A stretch of 64,000 nucleotides of DNA from an uncultured Pseudokineococcus sp. (lineage in GTDB: Bacteria; Actinomycetota; Actinomycetes; Actinomycetales; Quadrisphaeraceae). Numbering within the stretch: the first letter of the stretch is position 1; each line of letters begins with the position of its first letter. A program made the position numbers and the translations under genes. Positions 18,223 through 27,443 of this stretch are shown piece after piece. The stretch is from NCBI RefSeq assembly GCF_947495735.1, contig NZ_CANMAA010000001.1:620001-684000 (forward strand), written 5' to 3'. Under the pieces are notes generated by a model. The model saw only the letters and a program-made list of their open reading frames with translations. It had not been told where the DNA came from and did not search any database.

Positions 18223-19281
18223 TCAGCGAAGACGCTCCAGCGACAGCTCCTTGCCGCGGACGGTGTCGATGATGGCCTGCAGGCTGCCCGAGGTGTGCTT
18301 GGCGGTCCCGTGCATGAGGACGACGCCGCCCGCCTCGACGGGGGCGGTGGAGGCGTTGCCGTACCTGAGGGCCTCGACCATCTGGGCCCCGGTCCTGCCC
18401 GCCCAGTCGCTGGTGTCGTGGGTCCAGCGGCAGACCGTGCAGCCCTGGGCCCTGGCCAGGGCGGTCAGGCGGGTGTTGTAGGACCCGGCGCCGTAGGGCG
18501 GGCGCAGGAGGGCGGGCTTGGTCGTCGCCTTCACGCCCTTGTCGATCTGGCGCCGCAGCTCCGCGTCGCCGACGCCCTCCAGGGACGGGTGGTCGTAGGT
18601 GTGGTTGCCGAGGAGGTGCCCGGCGGAGGTGATCTCCCGCATGAGCGTGGGGTTCTTGTCGCGCCAGGTGCCGTTCATGAAGAAGCGGCCCTTGACGTCG
18701 TTCTTCTTCAGGGTGGCGAGGATGGAGCGGATCTGGGCGGCGGAGCCGCCGTCGTCGAACGTGAGCCACACGTCCTTGCTGGTGTTGCCGCACCTGGCGA
18801 TCGTGGTGATCTCGGCCTGGCTCATGGCCCGGGGGGTCCTGTAGCCCTTGGACACGATGGCGCGGGAGTGGCTGCCCTGGACGGTGAGGTCCCTGGCTCC
18901 CGGCTTCGAGAGCACCGCGGTGCCCGTCATCGTGTAGTCGCCCGCCGGACCCAGGCGCAGGTAGCAGCTGCGGGACGTCGTGCCCTGCACGGGGTTGTGC
19001 CACGTGCCGCTGTCGCAGCTGACGACGCTGCGGTGCTCGTTGGTGGTGGCCGGCGCGCCGGACATGCTCTTGACCGTGTAGCCGGGGGGGACGTCCTTGA
19101 CGGTCACGACGGCGGGGACGGTGCCACCGGGGGCTTCGCGGGTCGCGGCGCTGACGCTCACCGTGGGTGCGGGGCGTGCGGCGGTGGCCGGCGCCAGCGG
19201 CGCCGCGGCGAGAGCCAGCGCGGTCAGCGCGGCGGCGGTGAGCGGGACGAGGCGCGTCCGCCGGAGCGGGGAGGTGGTCAC
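18223..19281 (-). CDS. Secreted polysaccharide deacetylase (NodB domain)
   Basis: A 352-residue protein. The signal peptide covers about residues 1-34 (LTALALAAAPLAPATA). Residues 40-165 are a small accessory domain with paired cysteines. Residues 172-350 are a NodB deacetylase: TFDDG at 174-178 (base and metal Asp), NHTYDH at 226-231 (two metal His), RPPYG at 260-264 and LMHG at 322-325 (acid His). It should remove N- or O-acetyl groups from peptidoglycan or another wall glycan. All catalytic residues are present. The start at 19281 has GGAAGG upstream. Confidence 0.9.
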   Translation of the reverse strand: MTTSPLRRTRLVPLTAAALTALALAAAPLAPATAARPAPTVSVSAATREAPGGTVPAVVTVKDVPPGYTVKSMSGAPATTNEHRSVVSCDSGTWHNPVQGTTSRSCYLRLGPAGDYTMTGTAVLSKPGARDLTVQGSHSRAIVSKGYRTPRAMSQAEITTIARCGNTSKDVWLTFDDGGSAAQIRSILATLKKNDVKGRFFMNGTWRDKNPTLMREITSAGHLLGNHTYDHPSLEGVGDAELRRQIDKGVKATTKPALLRPPYGAGSYNTRLTALARAQGCTVCRWTHDTSDWAGRTGAQMVEALRYGNASTAPVEAGGVVLMHGTAKHTSGSLQAIIDTVRGKELSLERLR

Positions 19282-19435
19282 GAGGTCGCCTTCCGTGGCG
19301 CTGGTCTGGGGTGCGTGGTGCGTGCTCCGAGGGGGATCGGTCTCGGGACCGCCGACCTGACGGTCCTGACCGGGTCGCCCTCGGGTGGACCAGCGTCAGC
19401 GGTCGGGCGCTCCCGGCGCCGTCGGTGGCCCGAGG

Positions 19436-19441
19436 CAGACT
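19436..19441 (+). promoter_or_regulatory. Candidate -10 box (AlkA-like gene)
   Basis: CAGACT lies six bases before the GTG at 19448. The first base departs from TANNNT. Confidence 0.3.
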
Positions 19442-19447
19442 GGTGGG

Positions 19448-20533
19448 GTGACCGAGGCCGCCCGCTCCCTGCCGCCCGCCGCGCGCGGGCTGGTCGGCGG
19501 ACGCGGCGCGGTCCGGCTCCCCCTGGAGCCGACCTCGGCGGCGTCGGGTGGAGGCCGGGCACAGGGCTCGGCGGGCGGCAGCGCTCCGCGCGAGCGCACG
19601 TGGCGGCCCGGCCGCGAGCTCGACGTCACGGCGGTGCTGGCGCCCCTGCGGCGCGGGGCCGGCGACCCGGCGGTGCGCCGCGGGCCGGGGGGCGAGCACT
19701 GGTGGGCCACCCGCACCCCGACGGGCACCGGGCTGCTGCACCTGGTCCCCGTGCCGGCGGAGGGGGTCGTGCGGGCGCGCGCCTGGGGGGACGGCGCCGA
19801 CCACCTGCTGGAGCGGGTGCCCGTGCTCCTCGGCGACGGCGACGACGACGCGGGCTTCGCGCCGCGGGCGGGCCACCACCGCCTGGTGGAGGCCCACCGC
19901 CGGCACCGCGGCTGGCGCGTCCCGCGCACGGGCGCCGTGCTCGAGGCGCTGGCCGGGGCGGCCGTGGAGCAGGTGGTCACCGGGGTGGAGGCCCACCGCG
20001 GGTGGCGACGGCTGCTCGAGCGCTTCGGCGACCCGGCCCCGGGCGCCCCCGCCGCGGACGGCGGGCCGGCCGCCGGCATGCGCGTCCCGCCGTCCGCCAC
20101 CGCCTGGCGGTCCGTCCCCAGCTGGGAGTGGCTGCGCGCGGGCGTCCAGCAGCGGCGCAGCCGCGTCGTGCAGGTGGCCGCGCGCTCGGCGGGCGGGCTC
20201 GAGCGCACGCTGGCGCTCCCCGCCGAGCAGGTCGAGGCGGCGTTGCGCAGCCTGCCCGGCGTCGGCGTGTGGACGGCGGCCGAGGTGCGCCAGCGCGCCC
20301 ACGGCGACGCCGACGCCTTCTCCTTCGCCGACTACCACGTGGCCAAGGACGTCACCTGGGCGCTCACGGGCGAGGTCCTCGACGACGACGCCTGCGCCGA
20401 GCTGCTCGAGCCCTACCGGGGCCACCGCCACCGCGTGCAGCGGCTGCTGTCCCTGGCCGGCCACCGGCGGCCTCGGCGCGGGCCGAGGATGACGCTCCCC
20501 ACCCACACGCCCGCGAGTGCCGGGGGGCGCTGA
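19448..20533 (+). CDS. AlkA-like DNA-3-methyladenine glycosylase
   Basis: A 361-residue helix-hairpin-helix base-excision glycosylase. LPGVGVWTA at 269-277 is the HhH hairpin, and Asp295 in FSFADYHV is the catalytic Asp of the AlkA family. The N-terminal 55 residues are low-complexity. Residues 150-250 carry the EAHRRHRGWRVPRTGAVLEALAGAAVEQVV segment that begins the glycosylase core. It removes alkylated bases from DNA. I chose GTG 19448 over positions further upstream because good codon bias starts there. No adaptive-response partner (Ada, Ogt) is adjacent. Confidence 0.82.
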   Translation: MTEAARSLPPAARGLVGGRGAVRLPLEPTSAASGGGRAQGSAGGSAPRERTWRPGRELDVTAVLAPLRRGAGDPAVRRGPGGEHWWATRTPTGTGLLHLVPVPAEGVVRARAWGDGADHLLERVPVLLGDGDDDAGFAPRAGHHRLVEAHRRHRGWRVPRTGAVLEALAGAAVEQVVTGVEAHRGWRRLLERFGDPAPGAPAADGGPAAGMRVPPSATAWRSVPSWEWLRAGVQQRRSRVVQVAARSAGGLERTLALPAEQVEAALRSLPGVGVWTAAEVRQRAHGDADAFSFADYHVAKDVTWALTGEVLDDDACAELLEPYRGHRHRVQRLLSLAGHRRPRRGPRMTLPTHTPASAGGR

Positions 20534-20581
20534 CGCCGTCGCCGGACCGGTCCTGCCGGGCCCCGGCGAGGCCGCCCGCCC

Positions 20582-21928
20582 TCAGGCGGTCGCGCCCCCC
20601 GGCCCCAGGACCACGACCAGCACCCGGGCGGAGGCAGCGCCCGCCGTCGCCGCCGCGCTGCCCGCGTGGCCGGGGGCGGCCGCCGGGCCGACGTGGACGG
20701 ACGCCGCCAGGCCCTCCGCCCACAGCGCCACGCGCACCCGCTCGGCGAGCGCGCCCACCGCGACGGCGTCACCCACCACCTCGACAGCGGCGCCCGCGGC
20801 CTCGGCCACGGCCTCGGCCGGGCGCACCGCGTGCGCCGCGGCGCCGTCGGGCGCCCCCGCACCCGTCGCCACGGCGAGCGCGCGGCGCACCCGGGCGGGC
20901 TCGGAGTCCGTCGTCGGGTCCACCGGCGGGGCCTCGACGGCTCCCGGGGGCGAGCCGAGGGCCGCGCGGACGGCCTCCACGTGGCCGTGGGCGAACCAGT
21001 CGCCGGCCCCCGTGCGCGTGCACCCGGCCGCGCCCTCGCCGTCCGGACCGCCGACGGGCGAGGGGGCCGCGGGCCCCGACCCTCGCCCTGAGGTCGAGGG
21101 CCCGGTGCTGCCGAGCCCGCGCACCAGGGCGACCGGCGTCCCGGCGGCCTTGCCCTTGACGAGGTCTCCCAGGGCGGCCACCTCGTCCGCGACCGCGCGC
21201 ACGGTCACCTCCAGCGGGCGCCCGAAGCGGTCGACCTCGCCGCGGACGTCGTCGAGGGCGCGCAGGCCCGCGGCGCCGAGTGCCACGTCCGCGACGCCCA
21301 CGCGCCACGGCCGGCCCGTGGTGTCGGACACGACCACGGCCGGGGTCCGCCCCGTGAGCTCGGCGACGCGGGCGCGTAGCGCGCGCGCCGAGGCATCCGG
21401 GTCCGCCGGCAGGAGCAGGACGGTGCCCGGCTCCACGTCCGAGGCGTCGACGCCGGCCGCCGCCAGGACCGGGCCGCTGCGCGACTGCACGACCCGCGTC
21501 GTCGAGCCGCCCGCCATGGTCCGCTCGGCGACCACGCGCACGGTCTCGGCGTCCACGGCGGCGGCGCGGCCCCGGGCGCGGACGGAGCGGCCCTCGGCCT
21601 TGGCGACCACCTTGCTGGCCACCACGAGCACGTCGTCGTCGCGCAGCGCGAGACCGGCGCGGGCCACCGCGTCGACGAGCACGGCGCCGAGGTCGTGCCC
21701 CGCGCGCACCTCCGGGATGCCGGGCAGCGCCACGGCGCGGACGGAGAAGCCGTCGACGGGCTGCGGCGGGGTCGGCGCGGGGCGCCCGGCGGGGGAGCCG
21801 GGGACGGCGGGGCGAGCGGCCGGGTCGGGAGCGCCCTGTCCCTGAGCGCCGGGTCCCTGAGCGCCCTGTCCCTGAGCGCCCTGTCCCCGAGCGCCCTGTC
21901 CCTGAGCGCCTCCGTCGGGGGCGCTCAC
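20582..21928 (-). CDS. cofE: Coenzyme F420-0:L-glutamate ligase
   Basis: A 448-residue protein. Residues 1-40 are an Ala/Gln/Gly pentapeptide repeat with no known role. Residues 50-300 are the CofE/FbiB ligase domain: LPGIPEVRAGHDLG, DDVLVVASKVVAKAEG, SDTTGRPWRVG and VADEVAALGDLVKGKAAGTP. It adds glutamates to F420-0 using GTP. The C-terminal 150 residues have the size of the FbiB nitroreductase-like domain but little visible conservation, so reduction of dehydro-F420 cannot be claimed. The GTG start overlaps the cofD stop by four bases, showing coupling. No cofC/fbiD lies in the window. Confidence 0.9.
   Translation of the reverse strand: MSAPDGGAQGQGARGQGAQGQGAQGPGAQGQGAPDPAARPAVPGSPAGRPAPTPPQPVDGFSVRAVALPGIPEVRAGHDLGAVLVDAVARAGLALRDDDVLVVASKVVAKAEGRSVRARGRAAAVDAETVRVVAERTMAGGSTTRVVQSRSGPVLAAAGVDASDVEPGTVLLLPADPDASARALRARVAELTGRTPAVVVSDTTGRPWRVGVADVALGAAGLRALDDVRGEVDRFGRPLEVTVRAVADEVAALGDLVKGKAAGTPVALVRGLGSTGPSTSGRGSGPAAPSPVGGPDGEGAAGCTRTGAGDWFAHGHVEAVRAALGSPPGAVEAPPVDPTTDSEPARVRRALAVATGAGAPDGAAAHAVRPAEAVAEAAGAAVEVVGDAVAVGALAERVRVALWAEGLAASVHVGPAAAPGHAGSAAATAGAASARVLVVVLGPGGATA
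21836..21910 (-). repeat. Five 15-bp tandem repeats at the start of cofE
   Basis: The unit CTGTCCCTGAGCGCC (plus strand) occurs five times head to tail with one or two changes per copy. In the cofE frame it encodes GAQGQ-type pentapeptides. Copy-number change would stay in frame. Confidence 0.9.
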
Positions 21929-23094
21929 GCCGCGAGGCCCGCGTGCGCGATCGGCACCGAGCCCGAGCTCGACCTCGGCCTCACGTCGAGGTCCGCCAGC
22001 TCGGCGGCGAGGTCGAGCGCCGCCCCGGCGATGCGCGCGGCGTCGGCCGGGGTGGTCATCAGCAGGGGCTCTGCCCGGACCCGGAGGTCGTCCGCGGACC
22101 GCCCCGCGAGCGCCCGGTCGTCGCGGCCGGGCGCGTCGGCCGGGTCCACCAGCCAGGCGTCGAGCACGTCGGCGTACAGGCCCGCGACCGCCGCCGCGGT
22201 CGTCGGGACGCCGACCGCCCGCAGGCACGCGTCCGCCATGCCGCGCACGGGCGCCCCACCGACGACGGGGGAGACCCCGACGACGGGCGCGCGGGTGGCG
22301 CGCAGGGCCTCGCGCACGCCCGGCACCGCGAGGACGGCGCCGAGGGAGACCACCGGGTTGCTCGGCGGCAGCAGGACGACGTCGGCGTCGCGCAGGGCCT
22401 CCAGGACGCCGGGTCCCGGCCGCGCCGCCCGGGCCCCGGCCACGGCGATGCGGCGCGCGGGCGGGACGGCGTGGTGGCGCACCCACCACTCCTGGAAGTG
22501 CAGCGCCCGCTCGCCCGGGCCCGCCAGGCCGCCCGCGAGGGGGGAGACGACCGAGCCGCCCCGGTCGGGGGCGTCCGCGGCGTCGACGACGACGTGCGTC
22601 TCGACCGGGTCGTCCGTCATCGGCAGGAGGCGGACGCCGGGGCGCCAGCGCTCGCACAGCCGGGCGGTCGCCGCCGACAGCGGCACCCCCTCCGCGAGGA
22701 GCCGGGTGCGCAGGACGTGGGTCGCGAGGTCCTTGTCGCCGAGGGAGAACCAGTCCGGCGGGTCGCCGTGCGCGGCCAGCTCGCCCGCCACCGCGAAGGT
22801 CTCCCCGGCGCGGCCCCAGCCGCGCTCGTCGTCCGCGCCGCCGCCGAGGGTGTACATGACGCTGTCGAGGTCCGGGCACACCCGCAGGCCGTGCAGCGTC
22901 ACGTCGTCCGCGGTGTTGCCGATGACGACGACGTCGTGCTCCGCGGCCTCGCCGCGGTGGTCCTGGGTATCGGGGTCCTGGGTGCCGGGGTCCCGGGTGC
23001 CGGGGTCCTGGGCGCGGCGGGAGTCGAGCTCCGCGAGGAGGCCCCGCAGGAACCGGGCCCCGCCCACGCCGCCGGACAGGGCTGTGATGCGCAT
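21925..23094 (-). CDS. cofD: 2-phospho-L-lactate transferase (F420 biosynthesis)
   Basis: A 389-residue enzyme, FbiA in mycobacteria, which transfers the phospholactyl or phosphoenolpyruvyl moiety to Fo to give F420-0 or its dehydro form. The N-terminus MRITALSGGVGGARFLRGL holds the nucleotide-binding Gly loop. VVIGNTADDVTLHGLRVCPDLDSVMYTL and LGDKDLATHVLRT are family signatures, and LPPSNPVVSLGAVLAVPG is the C-terminal one. A Q/RDPGT pentapeptide repeat (about residues 28-45) is inserted after the first helix and is unusual. The gene precedes cofE and diverges from whiB2, as in mycobacteria. Confidence 0.95.
   Translation of the reverse strand: MRITALSGGVGGARFLRGLLAELDSRRAQDPGTRDPGTQDPDTQDHRGEAAEHDVVVIGNTADDVTLHGLRVCPDLDSVMYTLGGGADDERGWGRAGETFAVAGELAAHGDPPDWFSLGDKDLATHVLRTRLLAEGVPLSAATARLCERWRPGVRLLPMTDDPVETHVVVDAADAPDRGGSVVSPLAGGLAGPGERALHFQEWWVRHHAVPPARRIAVAGARAARPGPGVLEALRDADVVLLPPSNPVVSLGAVLAVPGVREALRATRAPVVGVSPVVGGAPVRGMADACLRAVGVPTTAAAVAGLYADVLDAWLVDPADAPGRDDRALAGRSADDLRVRAEPLLMTTPADAARIAGAALDLAAELADLDVRPRSSSGSVPIAHAGLAA
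22960..23012 (-). repeat. 15-bp tandem repeats inside cofD
   Basis: About 3.5 copies of a GGGTCCTGGGTGCCG-like unit (plus strand) encode QDPGT, RDPGT and QDPDT pentapeptides in the cofD frame. The unit length equals that in cofE but the sequence is different. Confidence 0.8.
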
Positions 23095-23100
23095 GCGCCC

Positions 23101-23106
23101 ATCCTG
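23101..23106 (-). promoter_or_regulatory. Candidate -10 box of a leaderless promoter (cofD)
   Basis: CAGGAT on the minus strand lies six bases before the ATG at 23094. Confidence 0.35.
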
Positions 23107-23277
23107 GCGCCCGCGCCGGGCCGCTCGCGCCGCGGTCCGGTCCCGCCCCGCGGGGCTCGGGCCCGCGCCGGCGTCAGCTCGGCGGGGCGACGCGGGCCGG
23201 TGACGGGGCGTCGGGAACGACCACTCGCGGTGACGCCACGAGCACCCGACGGGACGGTGCGCCTACACCGAGCGGGC

Positions 23278-23307
23278 TTGACGGCGCGCGCACGACACGC
23301 GTGTAAT
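23278..23307 (+). promoter_or_regulatory. Promoter for whiB2
   Basis: TTGACG (23278-23283) and TGTAAT (23302-23307) are separated by 18 bases. It is the best sigma-70-like pair in the window and sits in a local AT-richer patch. The leader would be about 65 nt, ending in a strong Shine-Dalgarno sequence. Confidence 0.6.
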
Positions 23308-23380
23308 TCAGTCACGCGCCGCGGCTCCGCCGGGCAGCCCTGGAGCCCCGCTCCGCCCGCACTGCAGAGGAGAGGCCTCC

Positions 23381-23851
23381 GTGCCCCACAGGACGCACGC
23401 ACCGCACCGCGACGACGAGGACCTTCTCGGCGCGCCGGACCTGCTGGGCGCCCGGGCCGCGGAGCTGGACGTCGTCGTCGGTCCCTGGCCGGCCGCCGCC
23501 CCGGACGAGGGCGGGCTCGGCGGTGGCGAGGAGCGCTGGTCCTCCGCCCCCGTCGGCCGTCAGCATCCCGGCCCCCGCGGCGCGTCCCCGCTGGAGGCGC
23601 TCGCCGGTCTGGCCGACGACGGCGACGAGGGCGTCCTGGGGTGGCAGGAGCGCGCCCTGTGCGCCCAGACCGACCCGGAGGCGTTCTTCCCCGAGAAGGG
23701 CGGCTCCACCCGCGAGGCCAAGCGCGTCTGCGTCTCCTGCGACGTGCGCGCCGAGTGCCTGGAGTACGCGCTCCTGCACGACGAGCGCTTCGGCATCTGG
23801 GGCGGCCTCTCCGAGCGCGAGCGCCGCAAGCTCAAGCGGCGCGCGGTCTGA
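23381..23851 (+). CDS. whiB2: WhiB-family iron-sulfur transcriptional regulator (WhiB2/WhmD type)
   Basis: A 156-residue protein with a long acidic N-terminal extension. Cys94, Cys117, Cys120 and Cys126 form the CxnCxxCx5C ligand set for a 4Fe-4S cluster. GIWGG at 138-142 is the beta-turn that contacts sigma factor, followed by the basic tail ERERRKLKRR. WhiB proteins bind region 4 of the main sigma factor; the WhiB2/WhmD branch acts in septation and cell division. Location beside cofD matches that branch. GAGGAGAGG lies about six bases before the GTG at 23381. Confidence 0.93.
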   Translation: MPHRTHAPHRDDEDLLGAPDLLGARAAELDVVVGPWPAAAPDEGGLGGGEERWSSAPVGRQHPGPRGASPLEALAGLADDGDEGVLGWQERALCAQTDPEAFFPEKGGSTREAKRVCVSCDVRAECLEYALLHDERFGIWGGLSERERRKLKRRAV

Positions 23852-23934
23852 CCTCGGCTCCGGCGCCGGTCGGGCGCGCCCCCGGCGGCGAGGAGCGCCC
23901 CGGCGCTCGCGCCGGGGCACCCCCCGCGCTCCCG

Positions 23935-23940
23935 TACCGT
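23935..23940 (+). promoter_or_regulatory. -10 box of a leaderless promoter (GT2 gene)
   Basis: TACCGT lies eight bases before the GTG at 23949. Confidence 0.4.
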
Positions 23941-23948
23941 TGCCCGGC

Positions 23949-26900
23949 GTGAAGCCCCTGCCCGAGCCCGGACCGTCGAGCTCGACGACGCCCGGCGCGA
24001 CGGCCCCCGGCGGCGCGGCAGCCTCCCGCGACGGGTCCGTCGGCAGGAGCGCTGCGGTGCCGGGTGCGGTCGCCGTCACGGCCCTGCTGCTCGTCACCGA
24101 CCCGTCCGAGGAGGGGGCCGAGCGGCTGCGCCGGACCCTCCGCGCCCTCGAGGCGCAGGCGCTGCCGGCCGACGCCGTCGTCGCCGTGGCGGCGGGCTGC
24201 TCGCCCGAGTCCCTCGCCGTCCTGCGCGAGCACGGGCTGGAGCCCTACCTGCGCCGGCGCTCCACCCCCGCCGAGCTGATCCGGGTCCTGCCCGGCGCCC
24301 CGCCGTCCGGCCGCCGTCGGCCCCGCGAGGCCGACGGCCGGGCGCGTCCCACGGGCACCACGCGGGGGACGACCACCACGGGCGCCGCCGAGGGCGCCGT
24401 CGCGCCGGACCCGGACGCCCCGGTCCCGTGGCTGTGGCTGCTCACCGACGACGTCGAGCCCGCCCCGGACGCCCTGCAGCGCCTGCTCGAGGCGGTGGAG
24501 CTGCGCCCGGGCATCGCCGTGGCCGGCCCGAAGGTGCGCGACGCCGACCGCCCGGGCCGCCTCCTGCAGGTCGGCTTCACGACCAGCCGCCGGGGCACCG
24601 CCCTGACGCGCGTGGGCGCCGACGAGCTCGACCAGGGCCAGGCGGACGACCGCGAGGACGTCCTCGCGGTCAGCGTGCCGGGCATGCTCGTGCGCCGCGA
24701 CGTCCTCGACGAGGTCGGCGGGTTCGACCCCGGCCTGCCCGCCGACGGCGCGGACCTGGACCTGTGCCGCCGCGTGCGGATGGCCGGGCACAGCGTCGTC
24801 GTCGTGCCCGCGTCGGTGGTGGAGCGGCCCGGACGGCGCGCCGAGCGCGTCGGCGGGTCCCCGCGCGCGGCCGCGTACACGCGGCTCGTGTCCGCCTCCC
24901 CGCTCGGCCTGCCGTTCGCCCTGGTCGGGGTCCTGGTCGGCGGCGTGCTGCGCGCGCTCTGGCGGTTCCTGGTCAAGGACCCCGGGCACGCGCCCGCCGA
25001 GCTGGGGCGCGTCGTCGGCGTGGTGCTGCGCCCGGACCGGGTCGTGGCGGCGCGGCGTCGCGCGGGGACCGCCCAGGTGCGCGGGCGCTCGTCCCTCGCG
25101 CCGCTGCTGGCCACGCGCGCCGAGGTGCTGCGCCACCACCGGGACCGCTGGTCCCTGCGCCGCGCGGCCGCCGACGCCGAGGCCGAGGACGCCGCCGAGG
25201 CGGCGCGCCACGCCCGCCCGCAGGCCCCGGGCGGGCTCCCGCCGCGGCGCGACCCGCTGCCCGCGCTGGTGCTCGGCGCCGTGCTGCTCGGCGTCTCGGC
25301 GCTGGCCCTGCACCGCGTCGTCGGCGCGGGTGCGGTCCAGGCGCCCGCGCTGCCGGCGGCGCCCGCGAGCTGGGCGGACCTGCGGGAGGCGGCGACGTCG
25401 TCGTGGGCCGCGGTGGCGACCGGCTCGGCGACGCCGCCGGACCCCTTCGTCGCCGTCCTCGCCGCGGCGAGCCTCGTGCTCGCCGGGTCCCCTGCCGTGC
25501 TCGTGCCGGTCCTGCTGCTGCTGGCCCTGCCGGTCTCGGCGGTGTCGGCGTGGTGGGGCGCCGGGGTCCTCGTCCGCGGCCGGGTGGTGCGCCTCGCGGC
25601 GGCGCTCGCCTGGGCGGCGGGGGCGCCGCTGCTGACCGGCGCCGCCACGGGGCGGCTCGGACCGGTGGTGGCCCACGCGGCCCTGCCGTGGCTCGCCCGC
25701 GGTCTCGTCTCGGGCTGGCGCGCCCGCTCGGCGCGCCGGGCCTGGGCCGTCACCGGGTCGGTGGCCCTGGCCCTGGTCGTCGTCGGCACCGGCGCGCCGG
25801 TGCTGCTCGTGCCGGCGCTGCTCGCCGTGCTCGTCGTCGCCGCCAGCGCCCGTCGGCGCCTGCCGCTGCTCGCCTCGGTGGTGCCCGTCGCGGCGGTCGT
25901 CGGCCCCTGGGCGCGCGGCGTCGTCTCGAGCGTGGTGGACGGCGACGCGGGGCTCGCCCTCGGTGCGCTGCTGGGGAGCCCGCTGCCCCCGGTCGCGACG
26001 GTCGCCGCCCCGGTCTGGCAGCAGGCGCTCGGGCAGCCGCTGGACGCCTCGGCGTGGGCCGTGCGGGGTCTCGGTCTCCCGGAGTCCTGGCCCGCGGAGG
26101 TCCTCACCGCGCTGCCCCTGGCCGCACCCGTCGTGCTCGCCGTGGTGGCCCTGGTCGCGGTGGTCCTGCGCCCCCGTGCCGTGGGCGGGTGGGCCCTGGT
26201 CCTGCTCGGGACCGCGCTCGCCCTCACCGCCGCGCTCGTGGGCACGGGGGTCACGCGCTCCGGGGGCGAGGCCGTCGTGGCGGCGGCCTGGTCCGGCCCC
26301 GGAGCCAGCACCGCCCTCCTCGGCCTGCTGGTCGCGGCCCTGCCGCTGCTCGCCGGGCCGCTGGGGGCGACGGGCCCGCGCGCCCCCGCTCCGGACCGTC
26401 CGCGCCGGCGCGCCGCCCGCCTGGTGGCGGCGGGGCTCGTCGCCCTGCTCGCCGGCGCCACGACGGGCGCGTGGGCGCTCGCCCAGGCGGCCACGTCCTC
26501 GCAGGAGGCAGCGGCCTCCGGCCTCGTGGCGCGCGGCGCCGGACCGCTGCTGCCCGAGGTCTCCGCGAGCAGCGCCACCACGCCGCAGGCCCTGCGGACC
26601 CTGGTGCTGCGACCCTCCGCGGCCCCGACCGCGGACGGCCTGGCGGCGGCGGGCCCCGGCGACGAGGAGTCCGCGCCCGCCGACGGCTCCGCCGGGGCGG
26701 GCTCGGCGCCGGCGCCGGTCACGGCCTCGCTGGTGCGCGGCGGCGTCGACCTGTCGGACCTGCTCTCGCTCGCGGCCGCAGCCTCCGCCGCGCCGGGCGA
26801 GCAGGAGCCCGACGCCGCGGTCCGGCCCGTGGCCGACGCGGCGGCCGCGCTCGTGGCCAGCGAGGCGCGGGCGCGGGACCGCCTGGCCGCGCTCGGCGTC

Positions 26901-27443
26901 GGCTTCGTCGTCCTCCTGCCGCCGCCGGGGGCCAGCACGGCGGCCGGCACCGACGCCGCGTCCGCCGTCGACGCCCTCGGCGGGCTCGAGCAGGCCGCCG
27001 AGGTCGAGGGCGCGCTGCTGTGGCGGGTCGCGCCGCGAGCCGCCGCGGCCGCCGCGCAGGACCCGTCCACGGCGGGTGACCTCGGGGTCGTCCGCCTGCT
27101 GGCGGACGACGGCGCCGTCCAGGGCGTCGTCGGGGCCGACGCCCTCACCGGCTCGACGCCCGTCCCCGAGGGCGTCGAGGGCCGCGCCGTGGTCCTGGCC
27201 GAGCAGGCGGACCCGGGCTGGACGGCGACCGTGGACGGCGTCCCGCTCGTCCCCGTGGCCAGCCCGGACCCCTCCGCGCCGTGGGCCCAGGCCTTCGCCC
27301 TGCCCGTCGGGGGCGGCGACCTCGCGGTGCGCCACGACGGCGGCTGGGCGTCGCCGAGCGGTCCCTGGCCGTGGGTCGCCGGCGCGAGCCTGCTGCTCGC
27401 GGTGCTGCTGGCCGTCCCGCTGCCCGGGCGGAGGAGCCTGTGA
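23949..27443 (+). CDS. Large GT2 glycosyltransferase fused to a polytopic membrane region
   Basis: A 1164-residue protein. Residues 41-330 resemble a GT-A family 2 glycosyltransferase: WLWLLTDDVEP puts the DXD-like Asp pair at 167-168, and GFDPGLPADGADLDLCRRVRMAG is the acceptor-side motif. A Thr/Arg-rich low-complexity insert occupies 118-158. From residue 430 to 880 there are about eleven to twelve hydrophobic helices, then an extracytoplasmic Ala-rich domain and a last helix near 1140. This design occurs in actinobacteria just after whiB2, with a DUF5719 partner. The acceptor is unknown. The stop overlaps the next start by four bases. Export or polymerisation of a surface glycan is inferred. 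Confidence 0.82.
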   Translation: MKPLPEPGPSSSTTPGATAPGGAAASRDGSVGRSAAVPGAVAVTALLLVTDPSEEGAERLRRTLRALEAQALPADAVVAVAAGCSPESLAVLREHGLEPYLRRRSTPAELIRVLPGAPPSGRRRPREADGRARPTGTTRGTTTTGAAEGAVAPDPDAPVPWLWLLTDDVEPAPDALQRLLEAVELRPGIAVAGPKVRDADRPGRLLQVGFTTSRRGTALTRVGADELDQGQADDREDVLAVSVPGMLVRRDVLDEVGGFDPGLPADGADLDLCRRVRMAGHSVVVVPASVVERPGRRAERVGGSPRAAAYTRLVSASPLGLPFALVGVLVGGVLRALWRFLVKDPGHAPAELGRVVGVVLRPDRVVAARRRAGTAQVRGRSSLAPLLATRAEVLRHHRDRWSLRRAAADAEAEDAAEAARHARPQAPGGLPPRRDPLPALVLGAVLLGVSALALHRVVGAGAVQAPALPAAPASWADLREAATSSWAAVATGSATPPDPFVAVLAAASLVLAGSPAVLVPVLLLLALPVSAVSAWWGAGVLVRGRVVRLAAALAWAAGAPLLTGAATGRLGPVVAHAALPWLARGLVSGWRARSARRAWAVTGSVALALVVVGTGAPVLLVPALLAVLVVAASARRRLPLLASVVPVAAVVGPWARGVVSSVVDGDAGLALGALLGSPLPPVATVAAPVWQQALGQPLDASAWAVRGLGLPESWPAEVLTALPLAAPVVLAVVALVAVVLRPRAVGGWALVLLGTALALTAALVGTGVTRSGGEAVVAAAWSGPGASTALLGLLVAALPLLAGPLGATGPRAPAPDRPRRRAARLVAAGLVALLAGATTGAWALAQAATSSQEAAASGLVARGAGPLLPEVSASSATTPQALRTLVLRPSAAPTADGLAAAGPGDEESAPADGSAGAGSAPAPVTASLVRGGVDLSDLLSLAAAASAAPGEQEPDAAVRPVADAAAALVASEARARDRLAALGVGFVVLLPPPGASTAAGTDAASAVDALGGLEQAAEVEGALLWRVAPRAAAAAAQDPSTAGDLGVVRLLADDGAVQGVVGADALTGSTPVPEGVEGRAVVLAEQADPGWTATVDGVPLVPVASPDPSAPWAQAFALPVGGGDLAVRHDGGWASPSGPWPWVAGASLLLAVLLAVPLPGRRSL

